Origin: Caenorhabditis elegans
Taxonomy: Eukaryota; Nematoda; Chromadorea; Rhabditida; Rhabditidae
Length of the DNA stretch: 64,000 bases
Assembly: GCF_000002985.6 (NCBI RefSeq)
Contig: NC_003281.10
Coordinates: forward strand, 372,001 to 436,000
Direction of reading: 5' to 3'
Shown: piece by piece, positions 24,439-34,061 of the stretch
How positions within the stretch are numbered: the first letter of the stretch is position 1
Layout of the letters: each line of letters begins with the position of its first letter
The notes under the pieces: generated by a model
Seen by the model: only the letters and a program-made list of their open reading frames with translations
The model's database searches: none
What the model was told of the DNA's origin: nothing
Translations under genes and position numbers: made by a program

Positions 24439-24822
24439 CGAGTTTGTTGAAGTGGTTATCTGTTGATCCCTTTCGCCACGAAAAGGCTTAGTACAGAAAG
24501 AGACAAGCCCAAATAGACGCAGAAGCGTTGGACAACTTTTAGGCCTATTCTGAGCTCAATAATTCATGTTGAGGGCTGCAGGCCCGAATACACATAGAAG
24601 CGTTGGACAACTGTTAAGCCTATTTTAAGCGAAAAAATTTGAAAAGTGGAAATTTTTATTTCTAAAATTAATATTAAACTAAATTTGGCCGGTCTTGACA
24701 AACTTCAGCACATTTACTTGGCATTTACTCAACACTTGACTAAACTTTAATAAAGCGAATTATTCTTGAGTTACTCTACGCCGAACCAAACTGCGAAGCC
24801 TAGCAAATCTCCGATTTGCTAG

Positions 24823-25720
24823 TCCCAATTATTTTTGAAATAACAGTTTCGGCTTGATGTACCAATGAGAGAGCACAGTGTAAACTGATTTTCATAGTTC
24901 TCACGGCGACTCCAATCACTATACATCAAAATGAAACTGTAATTTCAAAAAAATGAACCCAAAAAAAAGGAAAGTGTATAAAATTCACTCCAATACCAAC
25001 CGATGCTAATAGATTCTGATCCCAATTATTTTTGAAATAACAGTTTCGGCTTGATGTACCAATGAGAGAGCACAGTGGAAACTAGTTTTCATAGTTCTGA
25101 CGGCGACTCCAAACACTATACATCAAAATGCAACTGTAATTTCAAAAAGATGAACCCAAAAAAAGGAGAGTGTATAAAATTCACTCCAATACCAACCGAT
25201 GCTAAATGATTCTGATCCCAATTATTTTTGAAATAACAGTTTCGGCTTGATGTACCAATAAGAGAGCACAGTGGAAACTAGTTTTCATAGTTCTCACGGC
25301 GACTCCAATCACTATACATCAAAATGCAACTGTAATTTCAAAAAGATGAACCCAAAAAAAGGAGAGTGTATAAAATTCACTCCAATACCAACCGATGCTA
25401 AATGATTCTGATCCCAATTTTTTTGAAATAACAGTTTCGGCTTGATGTACCAATGAGAGAGCACAGTGGAAACTAGTTTTCATAGTTCTCACGGCGACTC
25501 CAATCACTATACATCAAAATGCAACTGTAATTTCAAAAAGATGAACCCAAAAAAAGGAGAGTGTATAAAATTCACTCCAATACCAACCGATGCTAAATGA
25601 TTCTGATCCCAATTATTTTTGAAATAACAGTTTCGGCTTGATGTAGCAATGAGAGAGCACAGTGGAAACTAGTTTTCATAGTTCTCACGGCGACTCCAAT
25701 CACTATATACCAATAAAAAA
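24823..25720 (+). repeat. 197-bp minisatellite, block 2
   Basis: About 4.5 further units of the array cut at 18,970, with the CTATACATCAAAATG marker at 24919, 25116, 25312 and 25507, and a degenerate last copy at 25703. Many units here carry CAGTGGAAACTAG and AAAATGCAACTG variants that are rare in block 1, so the two sides belong to different subfamilies. Confidence 0.95.
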
Positions 25721-26754
25721 CGGAAATTTCAAAAAAAAAGACATCTAAGAGAAGGAATGTGAATAAAATTTAATGTAGTACCAACCAATTCCAAGAGATT
25801 TTGATCCCATTTTTCAAAAGAAACATAAGAACTCCCGACCACACAGTGAGAAACAAGTGATGCAGAGACTGGCAAAAAAACAAATGATTCTCTCTTAGCC
25901 AGCTGGCACTACTCTAAATTATTATTGGCTTTTCTCCAATCTGGCTCGTGTCCTTCAACCAGGTCCTTCGCAACAAGAGGAAATCTCAAAGCGGCAATCA
26001 AGAAAAAGAACGCTGGCAGTACATTGTTTGTCACAATGTATTATTTACATAACTAACTCCTTGTTTGATCTTGCTTCAAGAGATAAATTAATGAAAATAG
26101 TTTTTCCCGACAACCTAATACCAATGAGTGAGCAAAGTTTAAACTAATTTTCATAGTTTTGATAGCACCACCAACCATTACACATCAAAATACAACTGGA
26201 ATTTCAAAAACTCGAAGGAGTTTCGAGCGGGTCTCGAGAACCACTATCGGAACACCCCTCAAGCACAAGCAACGGCTGGATTATCCAGCTCTTGTCGACG
26301 TAGAACGATGATGTCACCAGCACGAAACTTCAACCGAAGCTTCATCATGTCTACCAGCTGTCCCAGCTGCCGGAGGTTCTTCTACTTGCAAGCTTGTGAA
26401 CGGAGGTGCTGATAAACTCATCTTCATGTTCAAGTCGTTCAACAACCACCGTATTGCCCCCAGTGTTCTGATTTGTCGATCCATCTCGATCCAAGGAAGT
26501 CGTGATCACCCGCACTACTGGAGCGGCCAGAGGAGGAGGAACTTCGCACCAGCCGCACCAGATGCTACTGATGCTCATGCTCAATCATCGAAGTTGTGAG
26601 CATGTCGTTAAAACCTAAGGGCCAGGATAAACTAGATAGAAAAATATTTCACAATAGCGTGCTTTCATAGAAGGCCAGCAGGCGCGCGAAGGCAGGCGAA
26701 GATGCCCGCAAGGCGGGCGAGGCAGGTGTTTATGCGCCTGCATGGAGCTCGTCT
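25721..26754. other. degenerate minisatellite edge and unassigned DNA
   Basis: 25,721-26,215 holds diverged relatives of the 197-bp unit (e.g. ACATCAAAATACAACTGGAA near 26,181). 26,220-26,600 is less AT-rich and has short open frames on both strands, but I could not assemble a gene. 26,670-26,740 is a GC-rich patch with GCAGGCGCGCGAAGGCAGGC-type repeats next to the 3' end of the minus-strand gene. Confidence 0.35.
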
Positions 26755-27190
26755 TTAATCCAAAATCCGTCGTTTCCTCCTGTTGAGCTGCTCACGGAGC
26801 CATCCTTCCAAAAAAACGTCCGAATTGTTGCATTGTGTGTGACAGTCTCGAGTTGCTAAAATTTCAGATACTTATTAAAATGCTCCGAAATATCTTAAAA
26901 TTTACCTTCAAAGAACGGAAAACATAACTCTGTCTTCCGAGCCAAGCGAGCCGAGATTCCAGGGATCTTCTCATTGTAGAAGTTGTTTCTGGAGCTGAAA
27001 CAGATAACAAAATTATTTCAAATTCACCTCGGTAAATATGTGTATTTTTTAAGCAAGCTGAAACTTACTATAATCTTTCGGGACTTTCAATGAATAGAGT
27101 TCTCTTCGGACCACATCGACAACAGTCGCCCATCAACCAGTACGCCTGTTTTTCAGTTATCTCATTGAAGAATTGTCGCCAAAATCTCAT
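26755..27190 (-). CDS. small unrecognised protein, 103 aa, three exons
   Basis: Three minus-strand exons fit in phase: 27190-27069 (ATG), 26994-26906 and 26855-26755 (TAA). Donors are TATA|GTAAGT and GAAG|GTAAAT; acceptors are TTTCAG and TTTTAG. The second intron is 50 bp, the standard nematode size. The protein starts MRFWRQFFNEITEKQAYW, has a cysteine cluster GDCCRCGPKRT, a second pair in CHTQCNNSDVF, and a basic C-terminus (LNRRKRRILD). No signal peptide or membrane segment. I do not recognise the family. It lies inside the repeat island between two long direct repeats. Upstream exons are possible, since the frame before the ATG is closed only by TGA and TAG codons that a splice could remove. 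No function is proposed. Confidence 0.6.
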
Positions 27191-27632
27191 ACGGTGCAAT
27201 TGGAGCTATTGGAGTCGTCAAATGGGAGTCTTGACAACATATCGACAAACTTGTAGATGTCCTCTAAATTAAAAATTGTCAAAGTGTGACAGAAAACACA
27301 GGCGCAATACCTCAAACACGTCATCACTCAATTCCGATTCAAACTACGATGTTTCCGTATCCATTGTCTTTATCCGAACTTCCTTTAGCCATGTGAGCTG
27401 GTACAATTACTGGCAAGCAGGCGGTGGTCACTGAAATTAAATGAAATCTCTGTTGGAATATGTGAGAAAAAACGAAACATGTTTGCAACTTTGCGAAGCT
27501 ACAAAAAATTGTTCGATAAAAAGTTTTCAAGCATGGAAAAAAAGGAGCAGAAAAGATGAAAACGACGAGTATTTGAAAGCAAAAAACGATTTAAAAAACT
27601 CTGCAACGCGAGAATTAGCGAACGGTTTGCAG

Positions 27633-27977
27633 ACAACACTCTATTGTGAGAGACGCAGAGAGAGGGAGGAAGAGGACCATGTTGCGCAGTGATCGCAACA
27701 CCGGGCACTGTGCCAAGTATCATCCCGGATGAGGGTCTGTGTGTGTGTAGGTTAGACGACAAAAGTCAAAAACAATGCAGGAGACGTTTGTTTTTGTAGA
27801 TCACGCGTAGAACAAAATTAAAAAACAACAGAAATACAACACTCTATTGTGAGAGACGCAGAGGGAGGACGAGGATCATATTGCGCAGTAATCACAACAC
27901 CGCGGGCACTGTGCCAAGTATCATTCCGGAAGACGATCTGTGTTTGTGTGTAGGATAGACGACAAGAGTCAAAAAAA
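27633..27977. repeat. tandem duplication, 203-bp period
   Basis: A ~140-bp segment starting ACAACACTCTATTGTGAGAG and ending GACGACAAAAGTCAAAAA at 27,633-27,772 is repeated at 27,836-27,977. It includes GGGCACTGTGCCAAGTATCA, whose core is a hairpin (GGCACTGTGCC). Copies are about 90% identical. No coding potential. Confidence 0.85.
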
Positions 27978-28355
27978 GTGCAAGAGAATGTGTACACAGA
28001 ACCTGTTGATATGAAAATGGAAGTCTGAATTTTACTAAATATCGACTGATTATCGTGGTGTCAGAGTGCCCCATTTCGGTTTGATATACGCATACGTGCA
28101 CATTTACAATAAGGTATCGTCAAATTCTATATAAACCTATGTATAAAATTTGCAGCTCTTGTGTACATTTAGAAGTCATCTGTTAATGTGAAAATGGAAT
28201 TCTGACTTTTAATAAATACCGACTGTATCAGAGCTTACTATCATGCCCACAATAAAAACATTCGGTCTTTTGTGATTATACTTTCTCACGAACTCACTTT
28301 TTAGGAGGCATGTTTCCAGTGTCAAACAGTCGCGACTCGATTCTTAATTAGGTTT

Positions 28356-28440
28356 TTACACATTTACAATAGTATCCATATAAATCCATGTACTAATAAG
28401 ATATGTCATAAAGTAGTATATAGAGAACTACACGTGATGA
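28356..28440 (+). repeat. 85-bp direct repeat, copy 1 (second copy 30,206-30,299)
   Basis: Shared stretch from about CATTTACAAT to TAGTATATAGAGAACTACACG (copy 2: TAGTATATAGAAAACTACACG), both followed by TGATGA. Together with shorter matches near 28,010, 28,170 and 29,975 (ATAAATRCCGACTGTAT) it shows several rounds of local duplication around direct repeat B. Confidence 0.75.
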
Positions 28441-28540
28441 TTGGATTTGGATTTGTCTTATGACTTGGATTTGTCTTGGCTCTCCGAGAGACGTGCCGAA
28501 GCACGAAACTCGAAAGCTCCGTCCGTCTTGGAGAACTCGA

Positions 28541-29556
28541 ATTTTCGAATTTTAAGCTACCTGATTAGCTTCAGAGTCAAATTTTTACAGATCAGAAAAT
28601 ACCAATTTACGTCAAAATTGGAGTACTATCCTGGATCAACGTCTCCGATCGACCTACACGTTTGGAAATTAGGTATTTGTCTTGTAAATCTACGACAGAC
28701 ACTAAATTTACGTGAGACAATCACCAGTCGGTCCCTAAGCCTAAGAATAAGACTAAGCTTAAGCCTAAGTATACGCCTATTTCAACAAAACCAACAGATT
28801 TTACCATTCAAAGTTGAGAAAAATTCTGTATACTTTTTTTCTGAAAAATTAAGAACATTGTGTATTTCGACTTTCAACTATTTCACTTTGATTTTTGCAA
28901 ATTCTGCATGCCTCTGTTGCATTTCAAAGACCACTAGACTATCAAAAAACGATATGTCGAATCTTTAAAGATTTTCTGAAAAAAAACCGCTAGTTCAGCA
29001 AACAGGTTTGGAATTGTAACCTCCAAAGATCAGATCACAATCTCGAAGAAGATCGACGTTAAGGGTTGTTTTTGTGATTTCTCCCAGACATCGGGTATCA
29101 CGATCCCCCTAATCACAAACTCTTATCAACTATTGTAGCATGAGGTACAAAAGTGAATTCGAATGAAATCATACATAATCGGATTTATAGACGTCGAGAG
29201 TGTGAAAAACATCAAGTTTGCTATTTTGATCATGTATTCCTTTTTTGGTGATGTCCTAACTGACGATATTTTTTGTGAAATTGAACTGTGTACCGGATAG
29301 GCTGAAAACTAGAATTGTTAAGATTTTCAAAATAAGTTGCAATGTCAAAATCAAAACACAATAGGTAGAACTCGTAGTCTACTACAAAAATGGAAACTAC
29401 GTCACAACTATTGTCTTAATCACTGAATTCGTTAGTTGCAAGAATCGAAAAACAGATTGTCCTTCGCAAACAGTATAGGTGCATAGTATCCCAGTTCTTG
29501 CCCAAACTTGGCAACGTATCTGCAGATTCAACAAACTAAGTCATACAGCCTAGGAA
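28541..29556 (+). repeat. long direct repeat, copy B
   Basis: Same orientation as copy A (14,922-15,725), about 13.6 kb away. Shared blocks include TGCATTTCAAAGACCACTAG, AACCTCCAAAGATCAGATCA and CAAACTTGGCAACGTATCTG. It has ~210 bp between 28,675 and 28,885 that copy A lacks, and this segment contains degenerate telomere-like repeats. Confidence 0.85.
28734..28769 (+). repeat. degenerate interstitial telomeric repeat
   Basis: Six 6-bp units: CCTAAG CCTAAG AATAAG ACTAAG CTTAAG CCTAAG. The nematode telomere repeat is TTAGGC (CCTAAG in another register). Three units are exact and three carry one or two changes. Confidence 0.6.
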
Positions 29557-30499
29557 ATAGTAAAAGTTAGAAGTTACCTAATTTTACCAGATCTGGTGGC
29601 CCATCGACCCTGAATGTACATAAATTGGCAAGTCGGCCAAATTTCAAATTTTAACTGATGTGAGTTTATTTTTTTGTCATTTTTTGAGCCGCCATAACTT
29701 TTTTGAGAAGTTTTATCATAAAATACGGTGTTTCAGACAATTTCGAGTTTAGTAGAGCTATAAAAAATCTCGAATCTCGAAACAAAATCGCAACTTGCCG
29801 AACATTTTTAGTGTGTAGAATGATATTGGTTCACGTGAATACAAGGGATTGAAGGTAGTAAAACGTTGAAGGATTGAGGTTCTTTTTTACAGAAATTCAT
29901 TCAGAATGATTTTGTTTTGAAAATTGGGTCGATTTGGAGCCAATGCCGGTTTAGAAACTGTGTGAATTTGAAACTTGTTGATGTGGAATTTGAAATCTGA
30001 ATTGTAATAAATGCCGACTGTATAAGAGCTTTGTGCAGTACCTTCTTATCCACTTCTAGGGTCATGCCCACAACAAAACCTTAGCTTTTTTTGGGGAACA
30101 TTACGTCTCACGAGTTCGCCTCTTCCTCCTTCAGCTGTCTTATGGACCAAAAATTCCCGCATTTTTTTGTAGATCAACCGTCATGGAGCTGCCTGACACC
30201 ACGTGCACATTTTTGATAAAGTATCGCCGCATAACCATATAAACCTATGTAATAATAAGATATATCACAAAGTAGTATATAGAAAACTACACGTGATGAC
30301 GTCACATTGCTGCCGTTCTCCCCTCCACCTCTTTCGATCACAAATGGTCTTTGTGATACACAAAGGGGGTTGGAATGCGCGTGAAAACGCACACTGTAGA
30401 TGGTGATCACAAGACTGTATTAAACATGCAAATCGCCGAATTGTCGTCGTCGTCGTCGTCTTTCTCTGTCTCCCGACTCACTTCTATCATCATTGACGG
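29557..30499. other. no gene; fragments of two repeat families
   Basis: 29,640-29,775 is a diverged half of the TTTAA-flanked palindrome at 37,165-37,746 (shared GGTCAAATTTCAAATTTTAA-like and GACAATTTTGAGTYTA blocks). 30,150-30,205 is a half copy of the CACGTGGTGTCAG family. 30,206-30,299 is copy 2 of the 85-bp repeat. 30,440-30,461 is a GTC microsatellite. The 30.30-30.45 kb stretch may be the promoter of the plus-strand gene that follows. Confidence 0.5.
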
Positions 30500-31574
30500 G
30501 CATTTCGGATTTGGAAAATTATCATAATATTCCGCATTTAAAACACGGTGCGATACGAATTTCGAATTCAGTTTTTGATTTTTTCCCCGTTTCACCGCCA
30601 CCAAAACCTTCGACTTTTTCCCCTTCTGCTTGTCCGCCACCTGGTTCGAAAAAGTCCGTCTTTTTCAACCGCTTCTCCCGAATTCAAGTTGGCTTTGGCA
30701 AAACTGTAAGTGTGATCCCCATTATTTCAGCATGAAATTTCTGGTTTTTCAGGTCAAAGCGCGTGGTTATTATAAATCCAACAATCTTGGCTCGCTCAAC
30801 CTTCCACCGCTACTTTGCGTCGAACAACGACGATTTTGGCTAGGTATGATTATGATGTAGACATGGATTCCAAAGCCACCTTCACAATCAGATCCTCGTG
30901 GATTCTAAATTTAATGAAAAAAATCTATAAATTCCAGGTGGATTTCTTGGGTTTCTTGGGAAAGTTCTGAAAATCCACGTGGATTTCGAATTTCCTGGAA
31001 AAACTTTAAAATTCCAGGTGGATTTTTAATTTCCCGGGAAAATTCTGAAATTCCACATGGAATTTAAATTTCCTGGGACACGTACTGGGACACGCCAGGC
31101 TGTCCCATTACGGCTTGATCTACAAAAAATGCGGGAATTTTTTGTACAAAAAAAAAGTGACGTCATCACGTTCTTAACCATGCGAAATCAGTTGAGAACT
31201 CTGCGTCTCTTTTCCCGCATTTTTTGTAGATCTACGTAGATCAATCCAGAATGAGACACTCTGACACCACGTGCTGGGAAAATTCTGAAATTCCACGAAG
31301 ATACCAAACTTTCTAAGAAAATTTCTCATGGAATTCAGATTTCCTGTGAAATTTCCAAGCGGACTCTAAATTCTATAACAAAAATCAACTTGGATTTAGA
31401 TTTTTTTTTTGAGAAAATTCCACTTTGGGTCTAATTTAGAAAATTAGTGAACCCCATGAAAACCAAAAAAACTTCAAAATCCCTACCTTTTCTCCTTGCA
31501 GCTCGAGCCAAATAGGAATCACCGTCTTCTCCTAAAGTTCAAATTGTCGTAATTCACGCTAGGCGCCGCTCGAA
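30500..31574 (+). other. candidate spliced 5' UTR of the PPxY gene
   Basis: Exon-like blocks with good signals: up to 30,705 (donor ACT|GTAAGT), 30,753-30,843 (TTTTTCAG acceptor, CTAG|GTATGA donor) and 31,502 onward (CTTGCAG acceptor) leading to the ATG at 31,575. The joined frame ends at a TAG before that ATG and has no ATG of its own, so I read it as untranslated or as a non-ATG upstream ORF. 31,091-31,273 inside the last intron is a CACGTGGTGTCAG-family element. Confidence 0.4.
31091..31273. repeat. CACGTGGTGTCAG palindromic repeat, both arms
   Basis: From CGCCAGGCTGTCCCATTACG to CTGACACCACGTG, with the paired cores GATCTACAAAAAATGCGGGA and CCCGCATTTTTTGTAGATC. It also has the family's middle CACGTTCTTAACCATGCGAA. 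One of the best-preserved copies here. Confidence 0.8.
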
Positions 31575-33217
31575 ATGGCGTCAGTTGTTGTAGTCACTGC
31601 TGGAACCGCTCTCGCCGTCACCGTACCACTCGTGGCGCTGAAAGAGTCATTGGAGAGCCGTTTCAAGAGTAACATGAAGAAGCACTTGCCACATAGACCA
31701 CGTTGTCGTGAGTTTAATTTTTTTGGAACAAAATTTTGGGTCAAAAAAGCGCACCCTACGGTGCTAAAAGTGGTTTCAGAGTGTTTCATTTCCGTTTGAT
31801 CTACGTAGATCTACGAAAAATGCGGGAGAAGAGACGCAGAGTTCGCAACTGATTTTGCATGGTTAAGAACGTGCTGACGTAACATATTTTTGGGCAAAAA
31901 ATTCCCGCATTTTTTTTAGATCAAAACGTGATGGGACAGCCTGGCACCACCCCATCAAATTACAGTAGAAAAGTTTCCGCAATTTGAGCTTTTTCAGGCG
32001 TCAACTTCCCTGATATTGAGAACGAACTCGAGCAGCAATATCAGTACGTCATGAATAATAAGAACAGCACACGTAACATGAAGGACCACTTGGTGCCAAA
32101 CAACTCCAAATGCTCTTCTGATGATGAAGGTGAGCATCTTTTGCAGTAGGCATTTCTGCCTGCCTGCCTACCACCCATTTTTCTGCATTTTGGCGTAAAC
32201 TCCAATGTTTGGTGTTTGCACAGTGTGCAATTACGCGTACTCATGGTATTACTGGTGGCATGAGGCAGGCCTAGGTCGCCTAACAGACCGACAGGCAGGC
32301 CTAAAATGAATAAGATGTTTTTTTCCAGACAACTCATCCACCATCAGTTCTCCACCGAGCTACAACGACATCACTCAGCAACCACCAGCATGTCAGTTTT
32401 TCGGAAAAACATTTTAATTCCACGTGGAATTTTTAGAAATTTCTCAAAAAAATTGAAATCCACGTGAAGTTTCAGAATTTCCCAGGAAAATTGAAATCCC
32501 CTTAGAATTTTCTTAGGAAGTTTGAATTTCCTGTGAAATTTCAGAGGCACGACCGAAAGGAGAACAGGTGAAAAAGGAGAATTACGAAAAGGAGAACACA
32601 AAACCCCGCCCATTTTTCCGTGCCGTGCCCAAGTTTTTGCAGAAACTTTTGCAAATTGTAATTTTCAAACGAAACAACGAAGCTCCGAAATAACGCATTC
32701 GTGATAAACAACAATTTTTCACCTGTTCTCCTTTCGGTGGTGTCTCTGAAATTTCAGAATTTTCACAGGAAATTTAAAATCTACGTGGAATTTTCAGAAT
32801 TTTCTCAGAAATTTTGATTTCCACGTGGAACTTTCCGAATTTTCGTAGGAAATTTGAAATCCACGTGGAATGTTTAGAATTTTCTCAGAAAATTTGAATC
32901 AGTGGTGGGCGGCAATTGCCGTTCGGCAAATTGATTTGTCGACAAATTCGGCAAATCGGCTATTTGCCGGTGTGCCGATTTGCCGGAAATTTTCCATTAC
33001 GGCAATTTGCCGATTTGCCGATTCGCCGGAAAAATCGCTTGCCGCCCACCCCTGCTATGAATTCCATGTGGAATTTTCAGAATTTTCCCAGAAATTTTCA
33101 AATCCACGTGGAATTTCCGGGGATTTCCCTGGAAATTTGAAATCCACGTGGAATTTCAATTTTTTTCTAAATCTGAAATTTTCAGACGGTCTGTTTGCTG
33201 TGCAACGTGGAAATTGA
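31575..33217 (+). CDS. 119-aa protein with N-terminal hydrophobic segment and two PPxY motifs
   Basis: Four exons: 31575-31707, 31998-32129, 32329-32391, 33186-33217 (TGA); all phases agree and the acceptors are TTTTTCAG, TTTCCAG and TTTTCAG. Residues 3-22 (SVVVVTAGTALAVTVPLVAL) form one hydrophobic segment, a signal anchor or a re-entrant membrane helix. A basic stretch follows (SRFKSNMKKHLPHRPR). The C-terminal 30 residues are Ser/Pro-rich and contain PPSY (97-100) and PPAY (107-110). PPxY motifs bind WW domains, most often of Nedd4-type ubiquitin ligases and YAP-like proteins, so a membrane adaptor role is plausible but only inferred. The last Tyr codon is split by intron 3, which is 794 bp and full of CCACGTGG repeats. 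Possible poly(A) signal AATAAA near 33,587. I do not recognise the gene. Confidence 0.75.
31771..31950. repeat. CACGTGGTGTCAG palindromic repeat in intron 1 of the PPxY gene
   Basis: Inverted orientation relative to the copy at 31,091, from TTTCAGAGTGTTTCATTTCC to GGGACAGCCTGGCACCAC. Contains GATCTACGTAGATCTAC and the paired CCCGCATTTTTT core. Confidence 0.8.
32410..33170. repeat. degenerate TTCCACGTGGAATTT repeat array
   Basis: Fills intron 3 of the PPxY gene. At least eight copies of a ~40-60 bp unit centred on the palindrome TCCACGTGGA or a near variant (32,417; 32,456; 32,772; 32,819; 32,860; 33,060; 33,100; 33,140), spaced by GAATTTTCTCAGAAATTTGA. Related single copies lie at 30.95-31.06, 35.79 and 36.75 kb. 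A 155-bp MITE (32,900-33,054) interrupts it. Confidence 0.75.
32900..33054. mobile_element. hAT-type MITE built of GCCG palindromes
   Basis: 155 bp, CAGTGGTGGGCGGCAATTGCC to CGCTTGCCGCCCACCCCTG. The end sequence resembles the elements at 8,089 and 19,576. Flanks (ATTTGAAT and CTATGAAT) only partly match, so the duplication has decayed or the ends are off by a few bases. Confidence 0.7.
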
Positions 33218-34061
33218 CTAACAGAAACAAAAAACTGTCGTCTCTCCGATGAAAAACGACATCTACAATGGCTCTTAAACAAAGAAAAAAAGATGAGCGG
33301 CGGCTTCTGGCAGTGGGCTTGGCTTTTGATGCGATTAGTTTTTAGAAATACAACAACTTGGCGCCAGCTTCTGTAATTTTTCGCTTCTCTTGCTTATTTT
33401 TTCACTCAATTTGAACTTTTATTTGTATGTAGTTTTTGTATTGGTTTTTTTTTTTGAAACATTTTTTATATATTTTATATATTCCACCTACAATCTCCGC
33501 TTGAATATTTAATGGATTTGTGTTGAAAATTATTTTAATGTATAATATTTTTTGAAATTTTAATCTGATTTTTTTTATAACTTGAGGAATAAAAATTGTT
33601 ATTTATTTTCGAAATAATTTAAAAATTTTCTGGGAAATTCCATTCGATAGCCCATGTCTTAAAACGGTTACTCGTGAATTTTTAGCGGCAAGACGGCAAG
33701 ACTCACGGCGAGCTCTCAAAGATCCTACAAAAGCACTGTAACGATAAAAAGAAGCAATTTTCCAATTCAACTTTGGTAGCTCATATCTCCGTGGATAAAT
33801 TTTTTACAGAAAAGTCATCAACTGATAAGTTGTTGATATTGCTGTAAAAAACAAGTTTGTAGTTGAAAGTTTTTTACCAAAAAAATTTTGTTTGAGAGAC
33901 AGCCTCGTGAAGTGCGGCAACTGCTGTTGTTATTTTAATGCTGCTATTCCGTTTCTAATGCTTTTCTCTAAGACAACAATTTTTTGGTACAAAACTTTTA
34001 ACTACAAACTTGTTCTTTACAACAGCATCAACAACTTTTCAGTTGATGACTTGGTACTAGT

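Larger units (their letters stand above)
21206..24505 (-). mobile_element. RTE-1 non-LTR retrotransposon, near full length
   Basis: About 3.3 kb on the minus strand, bounded by Helitron internal repeats (GGGCCGCAGGCCCGAATACAC units on both sides). The ends are approximate. It carries a short ORF1, a long ORF2 and a 3' end of short tandem units (CTAAGTAT repeated, + 21,211-21,231). I saw no unambiguous target duplication, because the target is itself repetitive. Confidence 0.9.
20197..24822 (+). mobile_element. non-autonomous Helitron, copy 2, carrying RTE-1
   Basis: Starts TCTGCCTCTTCC directly after the CTAG of copy 1, with no base between. Ends with hairpin CTAGCAAAT-CTCCG-ATTTGCTAG (to 24,822), followed by host T (24,823). 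Removing both copies restores GATTCTGA/TCCCAATT of the minisatellite exactly. Without RTE-1 it is about 1.3 kb and is clearly related to copy 1 along its first kilobase (conserved GACATGGGGTGTCC, TTTGGTTCCAATTTG, AGGCCTGCNATGCTATTG). The 3' hairpins share position but not sequence. Confidence 0.93.

Noticed and set aside
27090..27272. Plus-strand exon-like frame ending in SNGSLDNISTNL
   Set aside because: It has an acceptor-like TTTTCAG, but overlaps the better-supported minus-strand exon 27069-27190 and has no upstream partner.
14922..29556. LTRs of a giant retrotransposon
   Set aside because: Direct repeats have the right layout, but no gag-pol, primer-binding site or TG...CA ends were seen, and copies differ by a 210-bp segment.
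30493..30860. Proline-rich coding exon upstream of the PPxY gene
   Set aside because: Frame has no ATG and stops (TAG) when spliced to the next exon; treated as 5' UTR.
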